Shown here one piece after another: positions 37,350 to 47,370 of a DNA stretch of 64,000 nucleotides. Origin of the DNA: Gelidibacter algens (lineage in GTDB: Bacteria > Bacteroidota > Bacteroidia > Flavobacteriales > Flavobacteriaceae); NCBI RefSeq assembly GCF_001678675.1, contig NZ_LZRN01000002.1, positions 1-64,000 of the forward strand. The letters are read 5' to 3'. Under the pieces are notes generated by a model that was not told the origin of the DNA, made no database searches, and saw only the letters and a list, made by a program, of their open reading frames with translations. Within the stretch, counting starts at the first letter, position 1, and each line of letters starts with the position of its first letter. A program made the translations under genes and the position numbers.

Positions 37350-39554
37350 ATGATGAAAATTCAAAACTCAATTATAATTTTAGTATTCTTTACGATATTA
37401 TCGTGTCAAAAAGAATCAAAACCAACTTACAAAGACAAGTCATTACCAATTGAAGAACGCATTAAAGATTTGGTAAACAAGATGACTCTAGAAGAAAAAA
37501 CACTTCAGCTAACTCAACAGATCTGTGGATTAAACACAAACAAAAACAATATAGGGGAAGCCATAAAAGAAATCCCATCAGGGATAGGTTCTCTCATCTT
37601 TTTTAGTGCGGACCCTGTTTTTAGAAATAGTATCCAAAAGAAGGCCATGGAAGAATCCAGGCTTGGAATCCCTATCCTTTTTGGTTTTGACGTAATCCAT
37701 GGATTTAGGACGGTTTATCCCATTTCACTTGCACAATCCTGCTCATGGAATCCAGCATTTGTTGAAAAAGCATGCGCTATTGCAGCAAAGGAATCCGTGC
37801 TGTCTGGTATAGATTGGACATTCTCTCCCATGATTGATGTATCAAGAGATCCACGCTGGGGACGCATTTCTGAAAGTTATGGCGAAGACCCCTATACAAA
37901 TGCCGTGTTTGGGGTCGCTACCGTAAAAGGATATCAGGGAAAAAACTTATCAGACCCTTATTCCATAGCGGCCTGTTTAAAGCATTATGTAGGCTACGGT
38001 GTGTCTGAAGGTGGCCGTGATTATCGGTATAGTGATGTTTCGCGTCAATCGCTTTGGGAAACCTATTTACCTCCTTACGAAGCCGGTATAAAAGCAGGAG
38101 CGGCTACCGTGATGAGCGGATTTAACGATATCAGTGGCGTACCAGCATCTGCAAACCATTATATACTCACTGAAATTCTTAAAAACAAATGGGGGCATGA
38201 TGGATTTGTTGTTTCCGATTGGTTAGCTATCGATCAACTTATTTACCAAGGTGTTGCGAAGGACAGAAAAGAAGCTGGCCTGAAAGCCTTTGAAGCAGGT
38301 ATCGAAATGGACATGAAAGACAATATCTATGTTGAAAATTTCCCAGAACTCGTTGAAGAAGGAAAAATCACTATGGATCAAATAGATGAAGCCGTCTCAA
38401 GAGTATTGCGTGTCAAATTTCGTCTTGGTCTGTTTGATGATCCCTATACACCTGTTTTGGATGAAAAGGATAGAATCTTACAAAAGGAAGATATTGCCAT
38501 TGCTCAAAATTTAGCAGAGGAATCCATGGTTCTTTTAAAAAATGAAAAACAAGTTCTGCCCATATCATCATCGATTAAAAGCATAGCTGTGATAGGTCCG
38601 ATGGCCAAAGATAAATCAAATCTGCTAGGCTCATGGTCGTTCAATGGAAAGGCTGAAGATGTTGAGACCATCTATGAAGGTTTGGAAAAGGAATTCGGTT
38701 CACAGATCCAACTCAACTATGCTATGGGTTGTGATTTTGATGGTTCAGATGAAAGCCTTTTTCAAGAAGCCATAGCATCAGCTAAAAAGTCTGATATCAT
38801 TTTAATTTGTTTGGGAGAGAAAAAGGAATGGAGCGGCGAAAATGCATCGCGTTCAACCATTGCGCTTCCGGTTATTCAAGAAAAACTAGTTTCAGAACTG
38901 AAGAAAACAGGAAAGCCAATCGTGTTGATTCTTTCAAATGGCAGACCTTTGGAATTAGTAAGGTTAGAACCACAAGTGGATGCCATAGTAGAGATATGGC
39001 AACCCGGTATTGCAGGCGGAACCCCATTGGCTGGTATTCTGTCGGGTAGGATAAACCCTTCTGGCAAGCTTTCTGTAACCTTTCCACTTACCACGGGTCA
39101 AATACCGACCTACTATAACATGCGCCAAAGTGCCCGCCCTTATGATAAGATGGGCGACTATCAGGATATACCAACGGAGCCTTTATATTGGTTTGGTCAC
39201 GGTTTAAGCTATACAACTTATGAATATAGTCCTGTAAAATTATCAACCAATAATATATCCAAAGACCAAAAACTAAAAGTGGAGGTTACGGTTTCCAATA
39301 CAGGAACTAAGGACGGTAAAGAAGCCGTTTTATGGTATATTTCAGATCCAGTTTGCTCTATTTCAAGACCGACGAAAGAATTGAAGCACTTTGAAAAGAA
39401 AGAAATAAAAGCAGGGAATAAGGTAATTTACAGTTTTGAGATAGACCCCATGCGGGATTTAAGCTATCCTGACAGCACAGGAAAACGTCTGCTTGAAGCT
39501 GGTGAATTTTATGTCCATGTGAATAACCAAAAAATAAGGTTTGAACTGCTATAG
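37350..39554 (+). CDS. GH3 beta-glycosidase lipoprotein (BglX-like)
   Basis: Predicted periplasmic-facing exo-beta-glycosidase. Lipobox ends at TILSC (about residue 19), followed by QKES. The barrel contains DPRWGRISESYGEDP and the nucleophile Asp290 in VVSDWLA. The alpha/beta sandwich domain and a C-terminal fibronectin-III-like domain follow, 734 residues in all. It is closest in layout to the GH3 enzyme at 13085-15325 rather than to its direct neighbour, which carries a PA14 insert. Three GH3 enzymes in one locus suggest splitting of different linkages or chain ends. Confidence 0.87.
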   Translation: MMKIQNSIIILVFFTILSCQKESKPTYKDKSLPIEERIKDLVNKMTLEEKTLQLTQQICGLNTNKNNIGEAIKEIPSGIGSLIFFSADPVFRNSIQKKAMEESRLGIPILFGFDVIHGFRTVYPISLAQSCSWNPAFVEKACAIAAKESVLSGIDWTFSPMIDVSRDPRWGRISESYGEDPYTNAVFGVATVKGYQGKNLSDPYSIAACLKHYVGYGVSEGGRDYRYSDVSRQSLWETYLPPYEAGIKAGAATVMSGFNDISGVPASANHYILTEILKNKWGHDGFVVSDWLAIDQLIYQGVAKDRKEAGLKAFEAGIEMDMKDNIYVENFPELVEEGKITMDQIDEAVSRVLRVKFRLGLFDDPYTPVLDEKDRILQKEDIAIAQNLAEESMVLLKNEKQVLPISSSIKSIAVIGPMAKDKSNLLGSWSFNGKAEDVETIYEGLEKEFGSQIQLNYAMGCDFDGSDESLFQEAIASAKKSDIILICLGEKKEWSGENASRSTIALPVIQEKLVSELKKTGKPIVLILSNGRPLELVRLEPQVDAIVEIWQPGIAGGTPLAGILSGRINPSGKLSVTFPLTTGQIPTYYNMRQSARPYDKMGDYQDIPTEPLYWFGHGLSYTTYEYSPVKLSTNNISKDQKLKVEVTVSNTGTKDGKEAVLWYISDPVCSISRPTKELKHFEKKEIKAGNKVIYSFEIDPMRDLSYPDSTGKRLLEAGEFYVHVNNQKIRFELL

Positions 39555-39664
39555 ATAGTTGAAGTATTTAATCAAAGCACTAAAGTTTAAGCTAAATGAT
39601 AATTAATGGATTAGTCAAACTTTTTGTAACAACTTATAAAAATCAGCTTATGTACAATAATTAA

Positions 39665-39678
39665 TGTCAAAAATGACA
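39665..39678. promoter_or_regulatory. Inverted repeat TGTCA-AAAA-TGACA upstream of kdgK
   Basis: A perfect 5-bp inverted repeat with a 4-base spacer, 63 bases before the kdgK start and in a 186-base intergenic gap. It may be an operator for a separate regulator of the kdgK-eda pair. It differs from the GTGTACGTTAAC motif. Evidence is one copy only. Confidence 0.3.
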
Positions 39679-39740
39679 CGAATAAATGAGAATTTAAAAT
39701 TATTTCAAGAATAAACTAAAAAAATAAATAATAATAAAAA

Positions 39741-40781
39741 ATGAAAAGAGTTGTCACATTTGGAGAGATCATGCTAAGATTAGCTCCAGAAGGATTTTTA
39801 AGATTTTCGCAATCTAATAGATTTGATGTAGTATATGGAGGAGGCGAATCCAATGTAGCGGTATCACTAGCCAATTATGGAATTCCAGTAGATTTTGTAA
39901 CCCGTTTACCAAAGAATGATTTAGGCGAATGTGCCATGATGGAAATGCGTAAACGCGGGGTCAATGTTGATAATATTATTTATGGAGGCGATCGTTTAGG
40001 AATTTATTTTTTAGAAACTGGAGCCGTAAGTAGAGGTAGTAAAGTAGTCTATGATAGAGCGCATTCAGCTATGGCAGAGATAGAACCAGGGATGATCAAT
40101 TGGGAAGAAGTGTTTAAAGGCGCCGAATGGTTTCATTGGACTGGCATAACTCCAGCGATTTCACAAGGTGCAGCCGATGCATGTTTGGAAGCTGTAAAGG
40201 TAGCCAGTAAATTAGGTGTAACAATTTCGACCGATTTAAACTATAGAGCGAAGCTTTGGAAGTTTGGCGCCGATAGAGTAGCGATTATGACCGAGTTGAC
40301 ATCATACTGTGATGTTATATTAGGAAATGAAGAAGATGCAGAGATGCACTTTGGTATCAAGCCAGAAGGCATCAGTGTTCAAACACAAGGCCATGAAATA
40401 AAAGCAGAAGCTTTCTTATCAGTATGTCAGCAAATGATGGAAAAATTCCCAAAAGCAAAAAAAGTGATAACAACCTTGAGAGGATCTATTTCAGCATCGC
40501 ATAATACCTGGGCGGGTGTTTTATATGACGGTAAGAAAATGTATGAATCACATCAATATCAAATCACAGATATAGTAGATAGAGTAGGAGGCGGCGATAG
40601 TTTTATGGGTGGCTTAATCTACGGATTATTAACCTATCCAGATGATGACCAAAATGCTTTAAACTTTGCAGTGGCCGCCTCTTGTTTAAAACATACTATT
40701 AAAGGTGATGCAAACTTGGTGACTGTAGATGAAGTAAAGAAACTTATGGGTGGAGATTCTTCAGGGAGGGTAGCCAGATAA
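39741..40781 (+). CDS. kdgK: 2-dehydro-3-deoxygluconokinase (PfkB family)
   Basis: Phosphorylates 2-keto-3-deoxygluconate to KDPG, the fourth step after UxuA. PfkB/ribokinase marks are the early YGGGESNVAVSLANYG and the late DRVGGGDSFMGG, which holds the catalytic Asp. The 346-residue length is normal. It has a 186-base upstream gap and is followed after 34 bases by eda, so the two form a pair. Confidence 0.92.
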   Translation: MKRVVTFGEIMLRLAPEGFLRFSQSNRFDVVYGGGESNVAVSLANYGIPVDFVTRLPKNDLGECAMMEMRKRGVNVDNIIYGGDRLGIYFLETGAVSRGSKVVYDRAHSAMAEIEPGMINWEEVFKGAEWFHWTGITPAISQGAADACLEAVKVASKLGVTISTDLNYRAKLWKFGADRVAIMTELTSYCDVILGNEEDAEMHFGIKPEGISVQTQGHEIKAEAFLSVCQQMMEKFPKAKKVITTLRGSISASHNTWAGVLYDGKKMYESHQYQITDIVDRVGGGDSFMGGLIYGLLTYPDDDQNALNFAVAASCLKHTIKGDANLVTVDEVKKLMGGDSSGRVAR

Positions 40782-40815
40782 AAAATAAATAATTAAATTT
40801 TAAGACGATTATAGA

Positions 40816-41481
40816 ATGGCACAATTTACAAGAATAGAAGTAGCAATAGCCATGAAAGACACTGGAATGATTCCTTTGTTCTTTCATAATGATGTAGAAT
40901 TAAGTAAAAACATTCTTAAGGCCTGCTATGATGGCGGAGCTAGATTGATGGAATTTACTGCACGCGGCGATTTTGCTCATGAGGTTTTTGGGGAGTTAAC
41001 CAAATATGCTATTAAAGAACTTCCAGGAATGATTATGGGAGTAGGTTCTGTGACCGATGCTGCAGCTGCTTCACTTTACATAGCATTAGGAGCTAACTTC
41101 ATTGTAACTCCTGTCCTCAGAGAAGATATAGCAATAGTTTGTAACAGGCGTAAAATTTTGTGGTCACCAGGCTGTGGAACCTTAACAGAAATAACCAGAG
41201 CGGAAGAGTTAGGTTGTGAAATTATTAAGTTGTTTCCTGGAGATATCTACGGGCCACAATTTGTGAAAGGTATCAAGGGGCCACAACCATGGACTAATAT
41301 TATGCCAACAGGAGGTGTGTCACCAACAGAAGAGAATTTAAAAGGATGGTTTGATGCAGGCGTAACATGTGTTGGTATAGGATCACAATTAATTTCAAAA
41401 GATATTATTGCGAATAAAGATTATGTTAAGCTTAAACAGAAAGTTAAAGAAGCTTTAGATATTATAAAAGTTGTTAAATAG
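40816..41481 (+). CDS. eda: KDPG aldolase
   Basis: Splits KDPG into pyruvate and glyceraldehyde-3-phosphate. The class I aldolase motif GGARLMEFTARG carries the catalytic Glu, and the Schiff-base Lys is in CEIIKLFPGD. IMPTGGVSPTEEN binds phosphate. The 221-residue length is typical. It is the last gene of the plus-strand run and closes the glucuronate route. A convergent 444-base region without a gene follows. Confidence 0.92.
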   Translation: MAQFTRIEVAIAMKDTGMIPLFFHNDVELSKNILKACYDGGARLMEFTARGDFAHEVFGELTKYAIKELPGMIMGVGSVTDAAAASLYIALGANFIVTPVLREDIAIVCNRRKILWSPGCGTLTEITRAEELGCEIIKLFPGDIYGPQFVKGIKGPQPWTNIMPTGGVSPTEENLKGWFDAGVTCVGIGSQLISKDIIANKDYVKLKQKVKEALDIIKVVK

Positions 41482-41925
41482 TATATTAAATTTTAGTGTA
41501 GAATACATACTAAATGTAGCGTTGATTTTTCGTTTATGTATAAGTAAAGTTGAGTGATTGTGTGCGAGGATTTTCCGAAGGAGGATGAGATGCTTGCAAA
41601 ATAAAATCTGACTTTAGATTATGCCAAACTAGCATTTTTTTTTCTAAGATGTTATGTGGCGTTTTTTATTTCAATAATGGAATAACTTGGAGATATCTAT
41701 TCTTTCCTTTTTTTTAGCATTTTTCTAACATTGCCAATATCAATAATATATTAAATAAATCGAACGAAAACAGTAAAATGCTGGGATTAGAGAATGTCTA
41801 CAGCCAACGATCTCATATTATCTGCTGATCTTTTATCTAGTTTTTTATATATTACTATACAATGGCTAATAAGTAAATCCAATTGAAAAACTAAGTAATC
41901 AACTGGATATAAATGTCGTTGTAAG
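41482..41925. other. Convergent intergenic region between eda and xylE
   Basis: 444 bases without a supported gene. A short ATGC/GCAT stem before nine Ts at about 41624-41644 may act as a weak terminator for eda. A locally GC-richer stretch at about 41560-41600 has no open frame I can recognise. No operator copies were seen. Confidence 0.4.
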
Positions 41926-43344
41926 CTAATTTTTCTTCCATAGGTTTTCCATCTCTTCTAAAGTTTTTCCTTTGGTCTCGGGTACAAATTTCCATACCAA
42001 TATAGCGGCAAGTACACCCATGACTCCATAAATCCAATAGGCAAATCCATGATTAAATTTTTCTAATAAATACGAATTTTTATCCATCAGAGGGAAGGTC
42101 CATGATACCAAATAATTTGAAATCCATTGGGCTGCAACTGCTATTGACAATGCACGACTCCTTATTTTATTTGGAAAAATCTCTGATAATAGCACCCAAC
42201 ATACAGGTCCCCAACTCATGGCAAAACTGGCCACATAAATAAGCATAAACACCAAAGCTGCAATACCTATAGTTTGAGTAAAAAAAGTTGTTCCCAAGGC
42301 AAACATGGAAATGGCCATACCCAGAGCGCCTATTATCATTAAAGGTTTTCTACCAAATCTATCAACCGTCATGATGGCTAATACGGTAAAAATTAAATTA
42401 ACTGAACCTACAATAATGGTTTGTAACAATGCTATGTCTGTTCCCGCCCCCATACCTTTAAAAATTTCTGGAGCATAATATAATACCACATTAATACCTA
42501 CAAATTGTTGAAAAACCGAGAGTAAAATTCCAATAACAATAATGCCTATTCCAAATGAAAATAATTTACCTGAATGACTTACTACGGTGTTTTGTATTTC
42601 AGCCAATATTTTTTTAGCTTCCTCAATACCATTTACTTTTATTAAAACATCTAAAGCTTTTTCTGGTTGTGACTTTAATACCAACGATCTTGGTGTATCT
42701 GGTACAAGAATCAGCATGACCAGGAAAAAGGTGGCTGGAATAATTTCAGAAGCAAACATCCAACGCCATCCAACGGTATTTGACCAAGAATCATTTCCTT
42801 GTCTTGATATATAATAGTTAACAAAGTAAACCACTAACATCCCAAAAATAATCGCAAATTGATTTAAAGACACCAATTTACCTCTTATTTTAGCTGGTGC
42901 AATCTCTGCAATATACAGCGGAGAAAGCATTGAGGCCAGCCCAACGCCTATACCTCCAACAATCCTGTAAATGATAAATATGTAAATAAATGTATGGTCA
43001 GCATCCCCAATAGGTTTTAAGAATATTTCAGGCATTGCCGAACCAATAGCAGATATTAAAAATAAAATGGCGGCTAAAACCAACCCATTTCTACGCCCAA
43101 GCTTTTTACTGATGATGCCCCCTGAAATTCCACCAATAATACATCCAATTAAGGCGCTGGAAACCACAAATCCCAATCTGGCATTTGCACTCATTTCATC
43201 CAAACCAAAGGGTAGCACAAAAAAATTTTCCAAAGAACTTACTGTTCCCGATATCACTGCTGTATCATACCCGAACAGTAATCCTCCTAAAGTTGCAACT
43301 AAGGTTAGTTTTAATAAATAACTGGTATTTGCTGATAGTCCCAT
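41926..43344 (-). CDS. xylE: MFS sugar:proton symporter (xylose-type)
   Basis: Inner-membrane major-facilitator sugar porter with 12 helices. Family motifs include GYDTAVISGT near the start, KLGRRNG, VDRFGRKP, and the late PETKGKTLEEMENLW. The 472-residue length fits XylE/GLUT-type proteins. It is the last gene of the xylose operon, 12 bases after xylA, so D-xylose uptake is likely; the specificity is inferred from position. Confidence 0.88.
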   Translation of the reverse strand: MGLSANTSYLLKLTLVATLGGLLFGYDTAVISGTVSSLENFFVLPFGLDEMSANARLGFVVSSALIGCIIGGISGGIISKKLGRRNGLVLAAILFLISAIGSAMPEIFLKPIGDADHTFIYIFIIYRIVGGIGVGLASMLSPLYIAEIAPAKIRGKLVSLNQFAIIFGMLVVYFVNYYISRQGNDSWSNTVGWRWMFASEIIPATFFLVMLILVPDTPRSLVLKSQPEKALDVLIKVNGIEEAKKILAEIQNTVVSHSGKLFSFGIGIIVIGILLSVFQQFVGINVVLYYAPEIFKGMGAGTDIALLQTIIVGSVNLIFTVLAIMTVDRFGRKPLMIIGALGMAISMFALGTTFFTQTIGIAALVFMLIYVASFAMSWGPVCWVLLSEIFPNKIRSRALSIAVAAQWISNYLVSWTFPLMDKNSYLLEKFNHGFAYWIYGVMGVLAAILVWKFVPETKGKTLEEMENLWKKN

Positions 43345-43356
43345 AGAATCGTTAGA

Positions 43357-44682
43357 TTATATATACTGATTAATAATATTTTCAAACAACTCTTGTTTAC
43401 CACTTTTAAGAGGTAATTCAGCGTTTTCCTGCGCTATTTTATACAAGTCTGACAAGCTTAATTTACCAGTTTCAAAATCTTTTCCTTTACCAGTATCAAA
43501 TGAACTGTATCGTTCTTTTCTTAATTTTTCATAAGGAGATGACGCTATAATTTTATCTGCAGTTAGTAAGGCTCTCGCAAACGTATCAGCGCCTCCAATA
43601 TGTGCGTGGAACACATCTTCTAAATCTGTAGAATTTCTTCTGATTTTGGCATCAAAATTTATTCCTCCGCCTTGTAAACCTCCCGCTTTAAGAAACACTA
43701 ACATAGCTTCTGTAGTTTCTTGGATGTTGTTTGGAAATTGGTCGGTATCCCAACCGTTTTGATAATCACCACGATTAGCATCTAAACTACCTAACATACC
43801 TGCTTTGGCTGCTGTTTCAATTTCATGCTGGAATGTGTGCTGTGCCAAAGTAGCATGATTTACTTCAATATTTATTTTGAAGTCTTTATCTAAACCAAAT
43901 TGGCGTAAAAATCCAATAGCGGTAGCCGTATCAAAATCATATTGATGTTTCATCGGTTCCATAGGTTTAGGCTCAATTAAAAAGTTACCTTTAAATCCTT
44001 GAGAACGGGCATAATCTCTAGCCATAGTTAGAAATTGACCCAAATGATCCAATTCACGACCCATATCGGTATTTAATAAAGACATATAGCCTTCACGTCC
44101 GCCCCAAAAAACATAATTCTCACCACCTAATTTAATAGTGGCATCCAATGCTAGTTTAATTTGACCACCAGCTCTAGCAACCACATTAAACTCTGGATTG
44201 GTTGCTGCACCATTCATATATCTTGGGTTTGAAAAACAGTTAGCTGTACCCCAAAGTAGTTTAATGCCAGATTGTGCTTGCTTTTCCTTTATATAGCTGG
44301 TAATTGTATCCAATCTTTCTTCAGATTCAGAAAAGGTTGCACCCTCTTGAACTAAATCATAATCATGAAAACAGAAATAGTCAAAGCCCATTTTACTTAT
44401 AAATTCAAAAGCAGCATCGGCTTTATCTTTTGCCGCTTGGATAGGGTTATTGGATTGATCCCATTCAAATTTTTGAGTACCTGATCCGAATGGATCAGAT
44501 CCTTGACCACAGAAGGTATGCCAATAGGCTATAGCGAATTTAAAATGCTCGCGCATCGTTTTTCCAGCAACCACTTGTTCTGGATTATAATATTTAAAAG
44601 CTAAAGGATTATCTGATGCCACACCTTCAAATTTAATGTCTTTGATTCCTTTATAATATTCTTTGTCTCCTAAAATCGCCAT
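43357..44682 (-). CDS. xylA: Xylose isomerase
   Basis: Converts D-xylose to D-xylulose. The catalytic region FCFHDYDL, the metal-binding region [11 protein letters not shown] and [11 protein letters not shown] are all present. The 441-residue length and the N-terminal extension ([14 protein letters not shown]) place it in the class II type. It lies between xylB and xylE in a tightly spaced operon. Confidence 0.96.
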   Translation of the reverse strand: MAILGDKEYYKGIKDIKFEGVASDNPLAFKYYNPEQVVAGKTMREHFKFAIAYWHTFCGQGSDPFGSGTQKFEWDQSNNPIQAAKDKADAAFEFISKMGFDYFCFHDYDLVQEGATFSESEERLDTITSYIKEKQAQSGIKLLWGTANCFSNPRYMNGAATNPEFNVVARAGGQIKLALDATIKLGGENYVFWGGREGYMSLLNTDMGRELDHLGQFLTMARDYARSQGFKGNFLIEPKPMEPMKHQYDFDTATAIGFLRQFGLDKDFKINIEVNHATLAQHTFQHEIETAAKAGMLGSLDANRGDYQNGWDTDQFPNNIQETTEAMLVFLKAGGLQGGGINFDAKIRRNSTDLEDVFHAHIGGADTFARALLTADKIIASSPYEKLRKERYSSFDTGKGKDFETGKLSLSDLYKIAQENAELPLKSGKQELFENIINQYI

Positions 44683-44702
44683 TGTTTTATGTTTTAAAAA
44701 GT

Positions 44703-46196
44703 TTATGTTTTGTTTATTTTATTTAAAATAAGATTTAATTCAGCTTTCCAGTTTTCATAAGCCTTTAAATAAGGAGCTTTATCTTTAAGGGGCATAAACG
44801 TCTTGATGTAGTCGTTTTCTTCAACAAGTTTAGCATAAGATTCAAAATCACCGTTGTGCAATCCCGCAGCCCTAGCCGCCCCTATAGCTCCTGTTGTGTT
44901 ATATATTTCAATTTCTTGGTTTATTAATGTGGCAACGGTACTAGCGAAGATTTCTGAACGGAATAAATTATCGTTTCCTGCTCTCATAACATTGATTTTA
45001 ATACCATCAGATTTTAAGATCTCCATTCCGTATACGAATGAAAAAGCAATGCCCTCTAAAGCAGCTCTGCAAACATGGCCTTTTTGATGGTTATTCAAAT
45101 TCAAATTAACCAATCGGGAGCCTATTTCCATATTGTTTAGCATTCTTTCAGCACCATTACCAAAGGTTAGCATACAAACGCCATCTGAACCCACTGGAAC
45201 TTGTGATGCCAATTGATTCATCTCATCATAAGAATGAACAGATAAATTTTTTAGCAGCCATCTGTATTGAATACCTGCTCCATTAATATTGAGTAATTTT
45301 CCAATTCTGGGATTTGATTGTTTATAGTTTACATGCGCAAAATTATTAACTCTCGTACTTTCTTTACCCGATAAACTTTCGGTTACGGCATAGATGACAC
45401 CTGATGTTCCGCAGGTAGCAGCAACTTCTCCAGGGTTAAATATATTTAGAGATAACGCGTTGTTAGGTTGATCTCCAGCTCTATATAATATTGGGGTACC
45501 AGCTGCTAGACCGCTTTCCAATTCTCCTTTTTCATCTACAACAGATTGCAAGCCAAATGTGTCAACAATATCTGGCACTAATGATTCATCGATTCCATAA
45601 AATTCTAATAGAAAATGGGCAATATTATCCTTTTTGAAATCCCAAAAAACACCTTCCGAAAGTCCAGAAATGGTTGTATTTATTTTGTTGGAAAACCTAA
45701 AGGCAATATAATCGCCAGGGAGCATAAACTTAAAAGCTTTTTTATAAATGTCTGCTTCGTTATCTTTTACCCATTTTAATTTGGAAGCCGTAAAATTTGC
45801 TGGAGAGTTCAATAATAGGCTAGTACATTTTTCACTTCCAATGTTTAAAAACGCATCTTTTCCAATTTGAACAGCTCTACTATCACACCAAAGAATACTT
45901 TTTCTTAAGGGCTTGCCATCAATGTCCACTAAAACCAAACCATGCATTTGGTACGAAATGCCAATACCTTTTATTTGGTTTCTTGAGACTGTGTATTTCT
46001 TTTTTAAATGTCCAATAGCCTTACATATATGTCGCCACCATTCTTCTGGATTTTGTTCCGCCCATCCATTTTTCAAAGCAAGCATGCTCATTTCGGTTTT
46101 GGGTTCTTGTATAACACCAATGCTTTTTCCTGTTGAAATTTCAACCAAAGCAGCTTTTATTGACGAACTACCTATATCAAATCCTATATAATACAT
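44703..46196 (-). CDS. xylB: Xylulokinase
   Basis: Phosphorylates D-xylulose to xylulose-5-phosphate for the pentose phosphate route. It is an FGGY-family kinase: [15 protein letters not shown] at the N-terminus, MHGLVLVD in the middle, and GDQPNNAL and [11 protein letters not shown] for substrate and ATP binding. The 497-residue length is normal. It begins 4 bases after the regulator gene ends and 20 bases before xylA. Confidence 0.94.
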   Translation of the reverse strand: MYYIGFDIGSSSIKAALVEISTGKSIGVIQEPKTEMSMLALKNGWAEQNPEEWWRHICKAIGHLKKKYTVSRNQIKGIGISYQMHGLVLVDIDGKPLRKSILWCDSRAVQIGKDAFLNIGSEKCTSLLLNSPANFTASKLKWVKDNEADIYKKAFKFMLPGDYIAFRFSNKINTTISGLSEGVFWDFKKDNIAHFLLEFYGIDESLVPDIVDTFGLQSVVDEKGELESGLAAGTPILYRAGDQPNNALSLNIFNPGEVAATCGTSGVIYAVTESLSGKESTRVNNFAHVNYKQSNPRIGKLLNINGAGIQYRWLLKNLSVHSYDEMNQLASQVPVGSDGVCMLTFGNGAERMLNNMEIGSRLVNLNLNNHQKGHVCRAALEGIAFSFVYGMEILKSDGIKINVMRAGNDNLFRSEIFASTVATLINQEIEIYNTTGAIGAARAAGLHNGDFESYAKLVEENDYIKTFMPLKDKAPYLKAYENWKAELNLILNKINKT

Positions 46197-46200
46197 CTTT

Positions 46201-47199
46201 TTATAATGAGTCTCTTATAATTAATTTTGTTGGCACTAAATATTGTATTTGCTTGTCTTCCATTATAAATTCGGCTGCTTTGGTACCCAGTTCCTTAAAA
46301 TCTGTCGAGACTACTGTGATGCCTTTATAGATGAATTTTTTCATGGGGGTTTCATTGTATGATAGAAAGCCCACATCTACCCCTGGTTCAAATTCCTTAT
46401 CCCTACACTGCTCTAAAAATAATCCCAGCATCCTATCGCTGACACTTATATAGGCTACATTTCTTTCAACATTAAACTCTTTCGAATTGGTAATCATTTT
46501 AAAATCAAATTGATTTTTTTTACAGAATTTTTTAAAATATTCAACAGTTTCAATAGGGTGATTAGTAAATGAAGGATATAAGAAATGAATCTCTTTATAC
46601 TTTTTGAACAACTCTAACCCTTGCTCTAAAGAATTTAAAAACGATGGCCCAAAATCTTGGTACACATAATTGTTTTCTTTAGTAGCGTTTATTTTCCAGT
46701 CAATTAACAACAATTTATCATCGCTGATTTTTGATAAAATTGACGGAATGGTTTTGTTGTCGAAGCCCATCACGACATATTTATAATATTTACCAATATT
46801 GTTGTTGATTATAGTTTTAAAGTTATCGATATTATAATGGTGAAATTGAACATCCGTTATGATTGTGTCTGGTAAGTTGTTAGTAAATGAATGGTATAAA
46901 ACTTCTTTATAAGCTTTGAGGGTGTCTAAAACCAAAAGCACCTTTTTTGTTTTACTGGCTACATAATAGCCTTTATTTGGAACTGCTTCAATAACACCAG
47001 CATCCTTAAGTATTGAGTACGCTTTAAAAACGGTGTCTCTAGATAATTTACAGTCCTTACAAATGGAATTTACAGAAGGTAAAGTATAGCCAATTGATAT
47101 AAGATCCTTTGAAATACTATCATTGATTGCATTTACAATTTGTTGATATTTTGGAGTATCACTATCATGATCAATATTTAATGACAAATTATTTTTCAT
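46201..47199 (-). CDS. GntR-type regulator with LacI-like sensor domain (XylR-like)
   Basis: Predicted sugar-responsive repressor or activator of the xylose operon. A GntR winged-helix domain (about residues 10-80; PKYQQIVNAINDSI, LPSVNSICKDCKLSRDTV) is fused to a periplasmic-binding-protein-like domain (about 85-332; GVDVGFLSYNETP near the end). It is the first gene of the xylose operon with a 4-base gap to xylB, so it likely controls itself. The divergent region to galM is 171 bases and contains a TTCTGTTCTG direct repeat (47206-47215) that may be its site. The effector is probably xylose or xylulose, by position. Confidence 0.8.
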   Translation of the reverse strand: MKNNLSLNIDHDSDTPKYQQIVNAINDSISKDLISIGYTLPSVNSICKDCKLSRDTVFKAYSILKDAGVIEAVPNKGYYVASKTKKVLLVLDTLKAYKEVLYHSFTNNLPDTIITDVQFHHYNIDNFKTIINNNIGKYYKYVVMGFDNKTIPSILSKISDDKLLLIDWKINATKENNYVYQDFGPSFLNSLEQGLELFKKYKEIHFLYPSFTNHPIETVEYFKKFCKKNQFDFKMITNSKEFNVERNVAYISVSDRMLGLFLEQCRDKEFEPGVDVGFLSYNETPMKKFIYKGITVVSTDFKELGTKAAEFIMEDKQIQYLVPTKLIIRDSL

Positions 47200-47231
47200 A
47201 TACTGTTCTGTTCTGGTATGTGAAAATATAA

Positions 47232-47239
47232 TATATTTG
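47232..47239 (+). promoter_or_regulatory. Candidate -7 promoter element for the galactose operon
   Basis: TATATTTG matches the TAnnTTTG consensus and lies upstream of galM on the plus strand, next to the TTCTG repeats that may bind the divergent GntR-type regulator. No clear -33 element. Confidence 0.3.
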
Positions 47240-47370
47240 TGTATTAGAAAAGAATATTTGAGAAATTAAGTTAATAATTTATAGTCTCGAATAAAAGCAA
47301 AAAGATTTATGCGTCATGCATTGACAAGAAATGTGGAAATTTTATAACGCAATTTTAGCGAAATTTAAAA

